This document shows, in pieces, positions 46,446 to 57,536 of a stretch of 64,000 nucleotides of DNA. This DNA comes from Rusavskia elegans (lineage: Eukaryota; Ascomycota; Lecanoromycetes; Teloschistales; Teloschistaceae): assembly GCA_011316305.1 (NCBI GenBank), contig SAUG01000118.1, positions 1 through 64,000 of the forward strand, read 5' to 3'. Below the pieces are notes generated by a model. The model saw only the letters and a program-made list of their open reading frames with translations. It ran no database searches and was not told the DNA's origin. Every line of letters begins with the position of its first letter. Positions within the stretch are counted from its first letter, which is position 1. A program made the position numbers and the translations under genes.

Positions 46446-49400
46446 ATGATGTTCGCGGGTCGGGGCAGAGGCAAGATAAGGCCGCCAAGAAGGGTAAGTC
46501 AAGAGTCTGTAATTGTCAATGTCCTTTTCTGCGTCGATCATCTTTGTCTACTGCCATATTCGGGCGATAATTGGAATTTTGGATTATCTGGATACGTGAG
46601 TCATAGGAATCCCGGAACGCTTCGTAAACGATAGTTCTCCTTGGTGGAACGCTGGATGTCAATCATAGTGGGAGCATGACTGCCAACAGGGAAGAACATC
46701 GCTATCATCGCCTGACTGCGTTCCTCTTATCAGTCGATGTCTTGGGATCTGAGGTCCTTTCCAAGGTTACCGATTTACAACCCTTGTAACGCCTTCTCAT
46801 CAACATCACTCATTCAACATCAAGCAAAGATGTGCACTACGCTTCTAATTAGGGTTCACAATTGGTGAAGGCGTAGTACTTTTTGACTCATACACCTCAA
46901 ACAGCCCACTGATCCCTTGTATGTGCTGAAGCAAGACATAACCGTGCAACCCAACTCCTGGGTTACAGAAGGGTTGGTCGCGGGACACTCCTGAAACAAA
47001 TCTATGCCAGGTACTTAATGGACCTATATCCACTTTGCAGGACCGGATCAACTAGAGAATCATTATTTCTTGCACTTGCAGGGCATCCGATTTGGCGGGC
47101 AATCGAGGTATCAGATGCCCACCTCGCCAGTCAAAAGGATACTCCAATCGCGGAGAGTTAACAGCTCCTACTCATCTGGTCTTGTTGCGTTTCATGTTCT
47201 AGTCGTGATGGTTGTTCAAGATTTGGCTAACATGAACCGTTCGCTTGTCCAGGCCATATTGAGCGGTGGCGAACTTGACTTCGAGCGAGAATGGAACTCC
47301 TTATCGATCTCACTCAGAAACATTCACACCAAGAATGCTTCAACCCTTTCGTTCGAAGAACTGTACCGCAACGCCTACAAGCTAGTTTTGAAGAAGAAGG
47401 GTGAGCCTCTGTACAATAAAGTAAAGGAATTCGAACAGGACTGGCTTGCGCACGAAGTCCGGCCCCAGATCCTCGAGGAACTCCCACCAAGTCTACTTGC
47501 AGCGTACAATGGAGCGCACCTGACGGTGAACGAGAAAAGAGTGGCTGGAGAAAGGCTATTGCGCTCATTGAAATCAGCATGGGAGGATCATAACCTTACC
47601 ATGAACATGACAACAGATGTGCTCATGTATATGGTACGTGGGATCTCCCCCGACGACATCGTTGCTATCCCCTGCATGGCAAGGCATCCGATTTGACTGG
47701 CAGTCGAGGTATCGGATGCCCACTCCGTCAGTCTCGGGGACAAAAAAGCTGATAGATTGTGCCAATCAGGATAGGGTCTACTGCTCCGACAACAGGAAAC
47801 CCTCTATATTTACAGCTTCCATGGGTCAATTCCGTGACCATGTCCTTAGAGCAACCTTGCCCGACCATGGATCCTTGACACTTGCCGCACTGCTTTACAA
47901 GGTCATCCTTGATCAGATCCAAATGGACCGCGATGGAGATATCATCAACACGGCACTGCTAAGATCTTGTGCTTACATGCTGGAAGGTCTGTATGAGACT
48001 GAAGATGAACAGGAGCAGAATAAGCTGTATATCACTAGCTTCGAGCCCGAGTTTCTCGCCGCAAGCGCAGAATATTACCGTTCCGAAGGAAGTTCGATGG
48101 TTGCGAGGGGTGATGCCAGCAATTTCTGCAAGCAGGCATTACAAGCAGCTATGAATGAGCAGGATCGTTGCAGATCAACTCTATCCACGCTCACTGCTCC
48201 TAAGATCAGGGCAGTAGTTGAAACTGAACTAGTCAAGAAGAATCTCCCAGAAATAATATCGCAAGAAAGCACTGGTGTCAAGCACATGCTCGATAATGAC
48301 CGGCTGCCCGATCTCGAAATGGTATATGAACTCTCCTCGTGGGTTGATCCAAGAAAGGAGGAGCTCAAGAAGGCCGTCCAGAAGCGTATCGTGGAACAGG
48401 GAGAAGATATCAACTCCACCGCAAAGAATGCATCTGATGCTCCTTCGGAAAACCCTTCGAAGACGGATGCTGATAAGGGCGACGAAACGACCAAAGCAGC
48501 TCCAGAGAAGCCAATCAACCAGCAGACTGCAGCCGCGATCAAGTGGGTAGACGACGTACTACAGCTGAAGGACAAGTACGACCAAGTTTTGGAGAACGCT
48601 TTCAAGTCGGACCAAGGACTCCAAACGGGATTTACTCGCAGTTTTTCGGATTTCATCAACGGCTTCGAGCGAAGCTCAGAGTACCTATCGCTGTTCTTTG
48701 ACGAGAATATGAAGAAAGGAATCAAGGGCAAGACAGAGACCGAAGTAGACATGCTTTTGGATAAGGGAATCACTCTTCTTCGGTACATTTCCGATAAGGA
48801 TATGTTTGAACGCTACTACAAGAAGCACCTTTCGAAACGACTGTTGATGAAGAGATCTATAAGTATGGATGCCGAACGACAAATGATTTCGAAAATGAAA
48901 ATGGAGGTCGGCAACACCTTCACCCAACGAATTGAAGCCATGTTCCGCGACATGTCAATCTCGGAAGATCTGACCGCGTCCTATAAGAAGCGCATGCGAG
49001 ATCTGGACGGCGCAGACTCGCAGAAGGCAGATCTTGACGTAAATGTCCTCACTGCCACTATGTGGCCTCTCGACGCCATGGGCCCATTGGGTCGTGATGG
49101 AGAGAAGAAGCCAACGTGTATCTTCCCACCGGGAATTGACCGGATCCGGCAGAGCTTCGAAAAATTCTATCTAGACAAGCACAGTGGTCGTCAATTGACG
49201 TGGCAAGGCAATATGGGAACAGCTGATCTGCGGGCGTACTTTTCGGAAATGAAAGGGAAGAAGACTCGTGATCTCAACGTTTCGACATACTGCATGGTAA
49301 TATTGTTACTTTTCAACGACCTTCCACCTGGCAACCACCTGTCGTACGAGGAGATCCAAGCACGCACGAATATTCCAGATAACGAGCTGATGAGGAACCT

Positions 49401-49876
49401 TCAATCCCTTGCCGTGGCTCCCAAGACAAGGATCCTAGTCAAAGAACCGATGTCGAAAGATGTCAAGAAGGATGATAAGTTCTACTTCAATGAGAAATTC
49501 ACTTCGCAATTCCAACGTATCAAAGTTGGCGTTGTGGCGTCGGGCAACAAGGTCGAAAACGTGGACGAACGGCAGCAGACTGAGCAACGCGTCGATGAAG
49601 AGCGTGGGCATGCAATCGAAGCCGCAATTGTGAGGACCATGAAGTACGCTTTTGCTCAGTCCGAAAGATCCAGCGAATTCCATGCTGATTGTTTACTGCA
49701 GGCAACGCAAAGAGCTCAAGCACCAGCAGCTCATCACCGAAGTGATCCAGCAACTGGCCGCCCGCTTCTCGCCAGACGTCAACCTCCTGAAGAAAAAGAT
49801 CGAAAGTTTGATCGAACGAGAGTATCTTGAGCGAGTCGGGGACATAGATAGGCCGGCATATCGATACATGGCCTGA
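46446..49876 (+). CDS. CUL3: Cullin-3
   Basis: Four exons, 46446..46493, 47253..47633, 47770..49643, 49702..49876, 825 aa. It opens MMFAGRGRGKIRPPRR, as fungal cullin-3 does, then joins AILSGGELDFEREWNSL and IHTKNASTLSFEELYRNAYK. Cullin repeats are followed by the cullin-homology domain (about 400-680) and the C-terminal winged helix ending PAYRYMA. The neddylation site is K768 in IVRTMKQRK, and intron 3 (58 nt) falls inside that lysine codon. Cullin-3 scaffolds BTB-adaptor ubiquitin ligases with Rbx1. A Ser/Lys/Asp-rich insert (about 345-375) is unusual. Intron 1 is very long (759 nt), and introns 1 and 2 each hold a copy of a 50-bp hairpin element. Confidence 0.93.
47083..47132. repeat. 50-bp hairpin element, copy 1 (cullin-3 intron 1)
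   Basis: Begins GCATCCGATTTGGCGGGCAA. It is 86% identical (43 of 50) to copy 2 at 47684-47733. The arms GCATCCGAT and ATCAGATGC pair with one mismatch around an 18-nt loop. Similarity to copy 2 stops abruptly at both ends. Confidence 0.85.
47684..47733. repeat. 50-bp hairpin element, copy 2 (cullin-3 intron 2)
   Basis: Begins GCATCCGATTTGACTGGCAG. The arms GCATCCGAT and ATCGGATGC are perfect 9-bp complements. It lies in the middle of the 136-nt intron 2, away from the splice sites. Same orientation as copy 1, 601 bp away. Confidence 0.85.
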
Positions 49877-50687
49877 TGAATTGCTCTTAATCACTCGTGA
49901 TGAACGAGACAACAAACCAGGAACCAAAGAGTATTCTTACCCGTCATCTGAGCATCTAGCGTGGGAGCTTGTGGAGTCTGGCGACATTTGATGGTGTTGC
50001 TGCAAGTGAGGTTCGCATGGGAGTCGGCATAAGGAGGTTGGTTGCACAGCAGGCTTTTTGAAGACATTCGGTACGAGAAAAAAGATTTGCTACAAGACGT
50101 CAAATCTATGGGTGTTTGTTTGGATCAAGATGCACCGACCCACTGGGTTAATGATCCAAAACATTGAGAATGGAACGCATCCCTGCACATTTCATTTTGA
50201 CTGAAACCCACCTATACAAACTCATCACCAGGCACGTTAGTAGTCAATCTCAACAAGGCTGTATAGCAGTCGATTCCTCGATATAGGATTCCGTTTTGAC
50301 GATTGCCTGGCTGTCACTATATAACTTGCAAATGCGTATTTTAGATTGAGCAACAACCGAGGTAGTTAATGGTGTCAAGATGGCATGTGGCGGGATGCGT
50401 TCCCTGGAGAATTGAGGATGGTAATGCAAGCCGTTCGACAATGAATTCTTCTTCGAGTCATACGGACTATGGTAGTCCCTTCTGAACTCCTGAGTTGTTG
50501 GATTGGTATCCTCGAGGTCAATATTTCCATATGGCGCCAACAATCGTCATGAATTGCGCTGGTCCTGTGGATCTCTCCATTTCCATGACAGTAGCTCCAC
50601 CTGAGCTTCGCCCTGCCCTACAGTCCCTGGGCATCAGCGACTGAACGATCTCGTCCGCCTTCGTTGCTATAACGGTGTAAGACTCAA
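49877..50687. other. Convergent 3' region, no gene seen
   Basis: 811 bp between the stops of cullin-3 and the RBM42-like gene. A minus-strand frame at 50250-50543 has no ATG start or recognisable domain and is not called. Nothing else is seen. Confidence 0.4.
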
Positions 50688-51935
50688 TCACCCCAGAACT
50701 TTCAAGCCCCCCTTTGTCTTTGCCTGCTTCTTTTGCACCCCAGCCCCACTTGCACCTTGCCCTGCCCCCTTGGCGCCTTTGCCGCCCTTTCCACCTTTCC
50801 CCTTTGGTGCCGTCGGCTTGATTTCCGTAGTGCTCTTCCTCAGCAGCACAGGGTGACTCCCAATGTACTTCCCCTGCATATCCCTCGCGGCCCGGAAATA
50901 CTCGTCTCCATCCGCAAAACTCACGAACCCATACCCTTTACTCTTCGTCGTCCGCTTGTCTCTCACCACACGCGCTTTCTGTACGGACGGGAACTTGGCG
51001 AACGCTTTGAGGAGAGACTCGTCCGTGACCTCGCCTGCGAGGTTGCCGACGAAGAGCCGAAAATGCGCAGGGTCCCACTCGAGGAGGGAAGGATCTTGCC
51101 ATGTCTGGCCGCCGCCGGAGCGGATGACGGTTTTCTGCTTGCCGCTGGCGTCGGTGATGACGGAGGCGACGCCCGTGTCCGCATTGGCTGCGGAGGAGAT
51201 GGCGGATGATGACATGCTGGGACCTGCTGCGTCGGCACGAACGCCTAGAGGAGCGGTATTGGCGGCGGTCCCAGGACCATCGGATCGAGCGGTGGTGTTG
51301 CTGCTGAAGGTGCGTGAGGCGTTGCGGGAGGCAGAGGATTCGGAGTCTTTGCTTGCATAGGCGCTTTGCCATTGAGCATATTGGGCTTCCATTTCAGGAT
51401 CTAAATCTTGGCCTCTTCCTAATCCGCCGCTGCCGCCACCGGCGGGGCCTTGGCCGGGGAGAGGAAATGGATTGCGGATTTGTGGAGGGGTTGGCTCGGC
51501 ATAATGTTGTTCTTGCGGTGGATAGAATGAGGGTGCAGACGGTTGTTGGTATGAAGGTTGCGGCTGGAAAGCACCGTTGGAATATGAGGTATGAGGCCCT
51601 GCATAGCCGGTAGGAGGCGCCGGCGCAGCTGATACTATCGGGGACTGAGTGCGGAAAGGTTGACTGTTTGAAGCCACAGAACGCGGTTGGAAGTTTGTGA
51701 AGCTGCTGAAACCGCTCGGTGGCTGACCGAGCCCGGAAGTCTTATTGTCATAGCTTCGTATACCTGGAGCACCCGAAGAGAAGTTCGGGGCATTATTGAA
51801 GCCTTGTTTGAAGGAAGGAGGAGGGCCAGCAGCAGGTGGAGGACGAGGCGGAAGAGAGGCGTGTGGTTGTGGGGCGGGAGACGCGGTGGATGGAGCTTGG
51901 GAGGTTTTGAGACCTGGAGGCGGCGGATAGGACAT
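50688..51935 (-). CDS. RBM42-like RNA-binding protein (single RRM)
   Basis: Single exon, 415 aa. I start at MSYPPPPGLKTS (ATG at 51935), the fungal RBM42 opening, although the frame is open a further 93 bases. The N-terminal 200 residues are Pro/Ser/Gln/Tyr-rich and disordered. An RRM lies at about residues 295-375, with RNP2 FRLFVGNL and RNP1 KGYGFVSF, preceded by the family block QTWQDPSLLEWDPAHFRLFV. The tail is Gly/Lys-rich (KGKGGKGGKGAKGA). Human RBM42 is linked to splicing and hnRNP K; the fungal role is little known. It is nuclear or stress-granule by family. Divergent with the 6PGDH gene. Confidence 0.88.
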   Translation of the reverse strand: MSYPPPPGLKTSQAPSTASPAPQPHASLPPRPPPAAGPPPSFKQGFNNAPNFSSGAPGIRSYDNKTSGLGQPPSGFSSFTNFQPRSVASNSQPFRTQSPIVSAAPAPPTGYAGPHTSYSNGAFQPQPSYQQPSAPSFYPPQEQHYAEPTPPQIRNPFPLPGQGPAGGGSGGLGRGQDLDPEMEAQYAQWQSAYASKDSESSASRNASRTFSSNTTARSDGPGTAANTAPLGVRADAAGPSMSSSAISSAANADTGVASVITDASGKQKTVIRSGGGQTWQDPSLLEWDPAHFRLFVGNLAGEVTDESLLKAFAKFPSVQKARVVRDKRTTKSKGYGFVSFADGDEYFRAARDMQGKYIGSHPVLLRKSTTEIKPTAPKGKGGKGGKGAKGAGQGASGAGVQKKQAKTKGGLKVLG

Positions 51936-52433
51936 GATGAACGGCTGTGCGATTGCTTTCAGATGTGGTATGAAACGTACCTCGCGTCCGTTCTCTCGGC
52001 GAACGCTTTGGGCTGCAAGGCAAGGCAAGGCAAGGCAAGCCGGTTGGTTTGGTGGGACTTCGTTATTGTTTTTGATACAAACTGTTTCGAGCTGTACTCC
52101 AAGTAGAGATGGTGATTACTAGAGACGGCGGTTGGAGGCAAGGTGATCAGTAGATGAATCTCAGCATTCGAGAGGAACGGTTGATCTGAGTGAGGTGGTC
52201 GTCAAAAAACAAAAGGTCGAATCGGCAGGTTCCGCTACGATATCTTGGCGGTGGGATCGTTGCGATGACTAAGCCCATCCCACATGTGCCCCACCCTAAC
52301 GGACGACATGAGCCTTTTCTTTGAACGAAGGATGTCGTAAACTGACTACGTTAAAGTCGTTTCCCGTCTAATTCGTGTCAATTTCCCATAGTCGTTGATA
52401 TACATATTCCAATCAACACGATCGAAGTTCAAG
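51936..52433. promoter_or_regulatory. Divergent promoter region, RBM42-like / 6PGDH
   Basis: 498 bp between divergent start codons. The RBM42-like side carries a (GCAAG)5 microsatellite at 52015-52039, probably in its 5' leader. No other feature is recognised. Confidence 0.45.
52015..52039. repeat. (GCAAG)5 pentanucleotide microsatellite
   Basis: Five perfect tandem GCAAG units, about 80 bp upstream of the RBM42-like start codon. Likely to vary in copy number between strains. Confidence 0.9.
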
Positions 52434-54320
52434 ATGGCCGACAAAGTAGTGTGAGTTCTCTTATACTCGTCTCCCTCTCCATTGCCGTCGGCCCCCGCTA
52501 TTGTTGAAGTGGTTGCCTTCTTGCCCAGAAGCACCCCTTCTCGTGGATTTCCCCAATCGTCATACTGTGCAACCTCCGAATCGATCTGATGGAACCATTG
52601 CGCTGACTGTAGCGCCCGTCTGGCCGGCATTAATGTCGGCGGACCTGCGCCCATTGTTCCCAGTGGAGACTTCGGCCTGGTTGGTCTGGCTGTCATGGGT
52701 CAGAATCTGATCCTGAACATTGCCGACAACAACTTCACTATCGTCGTCTTCAATCGAACAGTCGCCAAAGTCGATCGCTTCCTGGACAATGAAGCCAAAG
52801 GTCCGTCAATGCCGTCGTATCAGCCTCACTGAAGACGTCCAAGACGAAAAATTAACATGTCTCGGATCTTAGGAAACAGCCATGTCGTCGGCTCTCATTC
52901 AATGCAAGAGTTCTGCCTGCGGCTCAAGAAACCTCGGCGGATCATGCTCCTAGTCATGGCTGGGAAGCCCGTAGACGATTTCATTAACGCCCTCTTGCCT
53001 TTCGTTGAACCCGGCGATATCATCATCGATGGCGGCAATTCGCATTTCCCCGACACCAACCGACGAACCAAAGCTTTGAAAGAGAAAGGCCTCCGTTTTG
53101 TTGGTACAGGGGTATCTGGTGGAGAGGAGGGAGCCCGTTACGGTCCCAGTCTGATGCCTGGAGGTAACGAAGAGGCCTGGCCTTATATCAAGGATGTCTT
53201 CCAAGCCGTAGCTGCCAAGAGTGACGGAGAACCATGCTGCGACTGGGTTGGCGACGAGGGCGCCGGCCATTATGTCAAGATGGTTCATAACGGTATCGAG
53301 TACGGCGATATGCAACTGATCTCTGAGGTATGCCCTCAATTCTTCGCGACCGTTAGGTTCTCCCCTTCGAATACTCAATGTTGAATCAGGCATACGACAT
53401 AATGAAGCGAGGCCTGGGCCTCTCCGGCGACGAGATGGCCGACGTTTTCGACAAATGGAACAAGGGGGTCCTCGACTCGTTTTTGATCGAAATCACCCGC
53501 GACGTCCTGCGCTACAAGGATGATGATGGCTCGCCGCTAGTCGAGAAGATCCTAGATTCTGCTGGTCAAAAGGGTACAGGCAAATGGACAGCAATTAATG
53601 CCCTCGATCTTGGCATGCCAGTCACACTGATTGGCGAGGCTGTCTTTGCAAGATGTCTCAGCTCGCTCAAGGCAGAACGTGGCCGAGCCAACAAAGTTCT
53701 CGAGGGCCCAAAGATAGAAAAGTTTTCTGGGAACAAGCAAGAATTCATCGACAATCTCGAGCAGGCGCTATACGCGTCCAAGATCATTTCATATGCTCAA
53801 GGTTTCATGTTGATCCAGAACGTAAGCAACACAAGACGCTCACACAAGGGTTGATGGCCAAAACTGACAACAATCGTAGGCTGCAAAAGAGTATGGCTGG
53901 AAATTGAACAAACCGTCGATTGCATTGATGTGGCGAGGCGGTTGCATCATTCGATCTGTGTTCCTCAAAGACATCACGTCCGCATACCGCAAAAACCCTG
54001 ATCTAGAGAACCTGCTCTTCGATGACTTCTTCAACAAGGCCATACACGAAGCCCAGCCAGGCTGGAGAGACATTGTCAGCAAAGGCGCACTCTGGGGCAT
54101 CCCTACCCCAGCGTTCAATACTGCGTTGGCTTGGTATGACGGTTATCGTACCCTAGATCTCCCAGCCAACCTGCTGCAAGCCCAAAGAGATTACTTTGGT
54201 GCTCACACGTTTAAGATCAAGCCCGAACATGCGAGCAGCAAATATCCTGAGGGGAAGGACAACCACGTAAACTGGACTGGCCGAGGTGGGGATGTATCAG
54301 CGTCAACATATCAAGCATGA
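52434..54320 (+). CDS. GND1: 6-phosphogluconate dehydrogenase, decarboxylating
   Basis: Five exons, 52434..52450, 52664..52800, 52873..53327, 53390..53821, 53880..54320, 493 aa, the standard length. The 17-nt first coding exon gives [20 protein letters not shown] across a 213-nt intron. The NADP-binding Gly motif is GLVGLAVMG, the substrate motif [11 protein letters not shown] (from V132), and the catalytic lysine K187 in [14 protein letters not shown]. The C-terminal helical domain carries [11 protein letters not shown] and RRG-like segments, ending DVSASTYQA. The enzyme converts 6-phosphogluconate to ribulose-5-phosphate with NADPH production in the oxidative pentose phosphate pathway, in the cytosol. 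No peroxisomal targeting signal is seen. Confidence 0.95.
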
Positions 54321-54943
54321 GCAGCATCATGCTACAGGCCGAGTGTCTGGACGTTGCGAGTTTGTGGCAGGGAAAGTCGATCGCTCAAGTTGCTGGAACG
54401 TCACTCTTACACAGAAGCTTTGTCTACCAGCTTGCGACTGTACAGTCGACCTACCATTGCATAGAGCTGTTTTACCGACTTGTATTGTTCTTTTTTGATT
54501 GTATCCGTCGCATGGAAGCATCCGACTCGAGGGTGCGGGAGAGAGGGTAGGTAGATAGCAAAAGAATAACGCAGTACATGAAATCTATTAAGCCTATGCC
54601 AAAATTTCAGGGGTTGGGGTTTTGCCCTGCCAAGCTGATGTCTCGTGAGTTACTGTGAGGATGTCGATCATCGTTACGGCCACGAACTGGCCAGACGAGC
54701 CAGATTGGTAGACAGCAGATATTACTTCTTCTACTGGTGACAACTGTGTAAGTTCAACCTCACAATCCTGATTATAGTAGGGTAGTAGGTAAAGCTGCAC
54801 CTACGCGCTAACCGGGACAGGTCAATTGAAACAAGACTAGTAACCCTGCATCCGTTGATCGACTTGACCCATCCCGCTTACCGACTAGACGTCCAAGAGA
54901 CAACAAGCCGACAGACTCGCGGGTTGAGCAATACCAATGCTCA
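54321..54943. other. Intergenic region, no gene seen
   Basis: Lies between the 6PGDH stop and the start of the SLC35C2-like gene. It should hold one terminator and one promoter. No motif or repeat is recognised. Confidence 0.35.
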
Positions 54944-56806
54944 ATGGATGGGGCCAGATATACGGCGGAGAAGAGTACGGAGCGAGATGATGACAACCAG
55001 GATCCAGCAACCCGCTTCCCAGCCCCAACCTTAAGCACTCCTCCGTCACCATCGGCGACGTCGAGCAACGGTAGCGAACGCTCCGTCCTTGACGCTGCCG
55101 CTCGTGTTCATCCACCCACACCTGACATGGACGGTCCCGACGCCTACATTCGAAGACGTCCATTGCTGATGGAGAACGAAGACCCCCGAACAGGGCCCAA
55201 TTCGGAGAAGAGAAGCCGCTCCCATCGACACCGCCGGAAGCTTTCTCAGCTTCCTGCTGATGGGGAACACCAGCATGCCGCATACTCTTCGGACGACGGG
55301 CATAGCTCAATCTATTCGACACCTTCAGCTAGCGAAGATGTTGAAATGGAACCCTTAGCTTCCGACGACGCTTTGACCGACGACGAAGAAACCGGTCTCA
55401 CTGGCAAGGATAAGCGGAAACGGAAACGACGGAGAACTCTCAACACCAAAATGGACGAGAGAGTTGCAGGGAGTACAGGCGCGTCTCCGTCGAGATGGAG
55501 TCTGGCGGATCGAAACGTCATCAAGGCGTCCTTGATCAACATATTGCTCATTGCATCGTGGTACCTTTTCTCCGTCTCAATCTCTGTCGTAGGTTGCCCG
55601 CGCGCTGAGGCCTGGCAGAAACTAGAGCTGACAAGCCTGATAGTACAACAAATGGATGTTCGGAGAAAAGAAGAAACAGCTTAATTTCCATTTCCCCCTC
55701 TTCACGACCTGTATGCACATGGCCGTGCAGTTTCTACTCGCCTCGACCGTCTTGTATTTTTTCCCGCATTTTCGGCCCCGAGCAGACGGCATCACCAACC
55801 CCGGGAATCATCCTCCAGTTCATCGCGATCAATCGCAAAGCAAACCCCTCATGAGTCGGATGTTCTACTTCACTCGGATTGGTCCATGTGGAACAGCAAC
55901 TGGTCTTGATATCGGACTGGGGAACATGAGTTTCAGATGGGTCACGCTGACATTCTTCAGTAAGCCTGCCCGTGGTTTCTCGAGTAAGCCAGGCTAACAT
56001 GCATCGCTTCAGCCATGTGTAAATCTTCTGCACTTGCATTCATCCTGATCTTCGCGTTCCTGTTCCACCTGGAGCAGCCTTCTGTAAAGCTGATTCTGAT
56101 TATTGCAACGATGACGGCCGGCGTCATCATGATGGTGGCTGGTGAAGCGGAATTCAGCCCCATCGGTTTCTTCCTCATCATCTCCGCCTCCTTCTTCTCC
56201 GGGTTCCGCTGGGCACTGACACAGATCCTCTTACTCCGCAACCCGGCGACGAGCAACCCTTTCAGTACCATATTCTACCTGGCACCCATAATGTTCTTGG
56301 TACTCGCTATCCTCGCCATCCCTGTGGAAGGGTTCTCCGCTCTGGGTGGGGGGCTACAGATCCTAACGGCTGAGCACGGTACAGCCTTGGGGATCGTCAT
56401 TTTGTTGTTTCCCGGAGTGCTTGCGTTCTGCATGACTTCGTCGGAGTTTGCTCTGCTGCAGCGGACATCGGTCGTCACTCTGAGCATATGTGGGATCTTT
56501 AAGGAGGTCGTCACGATCGGGACTGCGAATGTCGTATTCCACGACACATTGACACCCATCAATGTCAGCGGATTGATCGTGACGCTCGGCAGCATTTCAG
56601 CATATAATTACATCAAGATCCGGAAGATGAGGAGACAAGCGCAAGAGGAAGTCGAGCAGAAGTTCGATGGTCAGCGGGAAGGCGAGCAGCAGCTGATGCT
56701 TCCATCAGGAGGTGAAAGCGAAATAGGGGCTCAAGCGCCCCCTCGGATTGAGGTGAACGGTCATGTTGATCAAGCGGTGGTCAAGAAAACGGATGAACGA
56801 ACATAG
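54944..56806 (+). CDS. SLC35C2-like (triose-phosphate/nucleotide-sugar family) transporter
   Basis: Three exons, 54944..55588, 55644..55959, 56013..56806, 584 aa; introns are 55 and 53 nt and the junctions read SVSISV-YNKWMFGEKK and WVTLTFF-TMCKSS. A disordered N-terminal tail of about 185 residues with acidic Ser/Asp stretches and a KRKRKRRR patch precedes roughly ten TM segments. Family marks are NKWMF after TM1, GLDIGLGNMSFRWV and MCKSSALAFILIFAFLFHLE, as in SLC35C2 and yeast Ymd8. Members are Golgi or ER membrane carriers, and human SLC35C2 influences Notch fucosylation; the cargo here is unknown. A cytosolic tail of about 60 residues follows the last TM segment. An out-of-frame ATG precedes the start by 7 bases. 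Confidence 0.85.
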
Positions 56807-57536
56807 TCATTGTCTGGTTGGGAATTCTGCATGGTAATTCAGGGCGGAGTCAGAGCGTTAGTCGAAGACGGGGGCTGGAGATTTGTTTAAATACCATGAT
56901 TGTTTACTGTTGCATGATACGGAGTACGGCAGCGGGTGCCTGCTTTCTCAATCTGCATTCATCTTCACGGAAGCACTATCGCTGCTTGCTATAACATTAC
57001 ACCGAAGCAAGGCTTGCAACGGCTTGATTCCCCTGTAATGATCCATAGTTGAATGGATACAATAATAATCTCAGGAGAGCTTGTTCAACGAAGCAAGCGG
57101 TGGCATCCCAGTGATGGTCACGTGAGTCCATATACATGAATGAGGCTTGGCATTGTCTCGGTTGACTCTACCTTCCAAAGCGGGTTAGACAAGTCACGCC
57201 GAGCATTTACAGCGAGGATTGCATGCCTATCCGGCTAGCGTTCGGTGGTCTGATCAACCTAAGACAAGGCTTGGCACCAATGGAGACTTTCTTTCCTCTT
57301 CTTCTTCTTTGAACACCAACACCGATCCGAATTACACCAGTGAAGAGGCACGAGGGGCTGAGAGGCTCTTTAGACCGCCTACTTCCCTTTTCTTTCTTTG
57401 CTTCTTGTCATTCTTTTCCCTGAATTTCTTTTTGGCCGGCGCCGCTTTATTCGAGCCTCCTCTGATCGCGCCTGGGAAGTATCCAGATGCGTCGTTGAGC
57501 TATCGGGTGAGCCAGAGGACCAGTGGGAGTACGAGG
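56807..57536. other. Intergenic region with a repeat copy
   Basis: No gene. It contains the contiguous copy of the dispersed repeat at 57168-57267. A pyrimidine-rich stretch (about 57290-57430) upstream of LSM12 fits a promoter and leader, so the repeat sits about 270-370 bp from that gene's start codon. Confidence 0.45.
57168..57267. repeat. Dispersed repeat, copy 2, contiguous
   Basis: A 100-bp sequence whose first 48 and last 52 bases match the two halves of copy 1 at 33390-33437 and 33675-33726, in the same orientation (95 of 100 bases overall). The join is at GCGA. It is non-coding and lacks obvious terminal repeats. It may be a fragment of a larger, degraded transposon. Confidence 0.85.

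Noticed and set aside
50250..50543. 97-aa minus-strand frame after cullin-3
   Set aside because: No ATG start, only a TTG; no recognisable domain; sits in the 3' convergent region.
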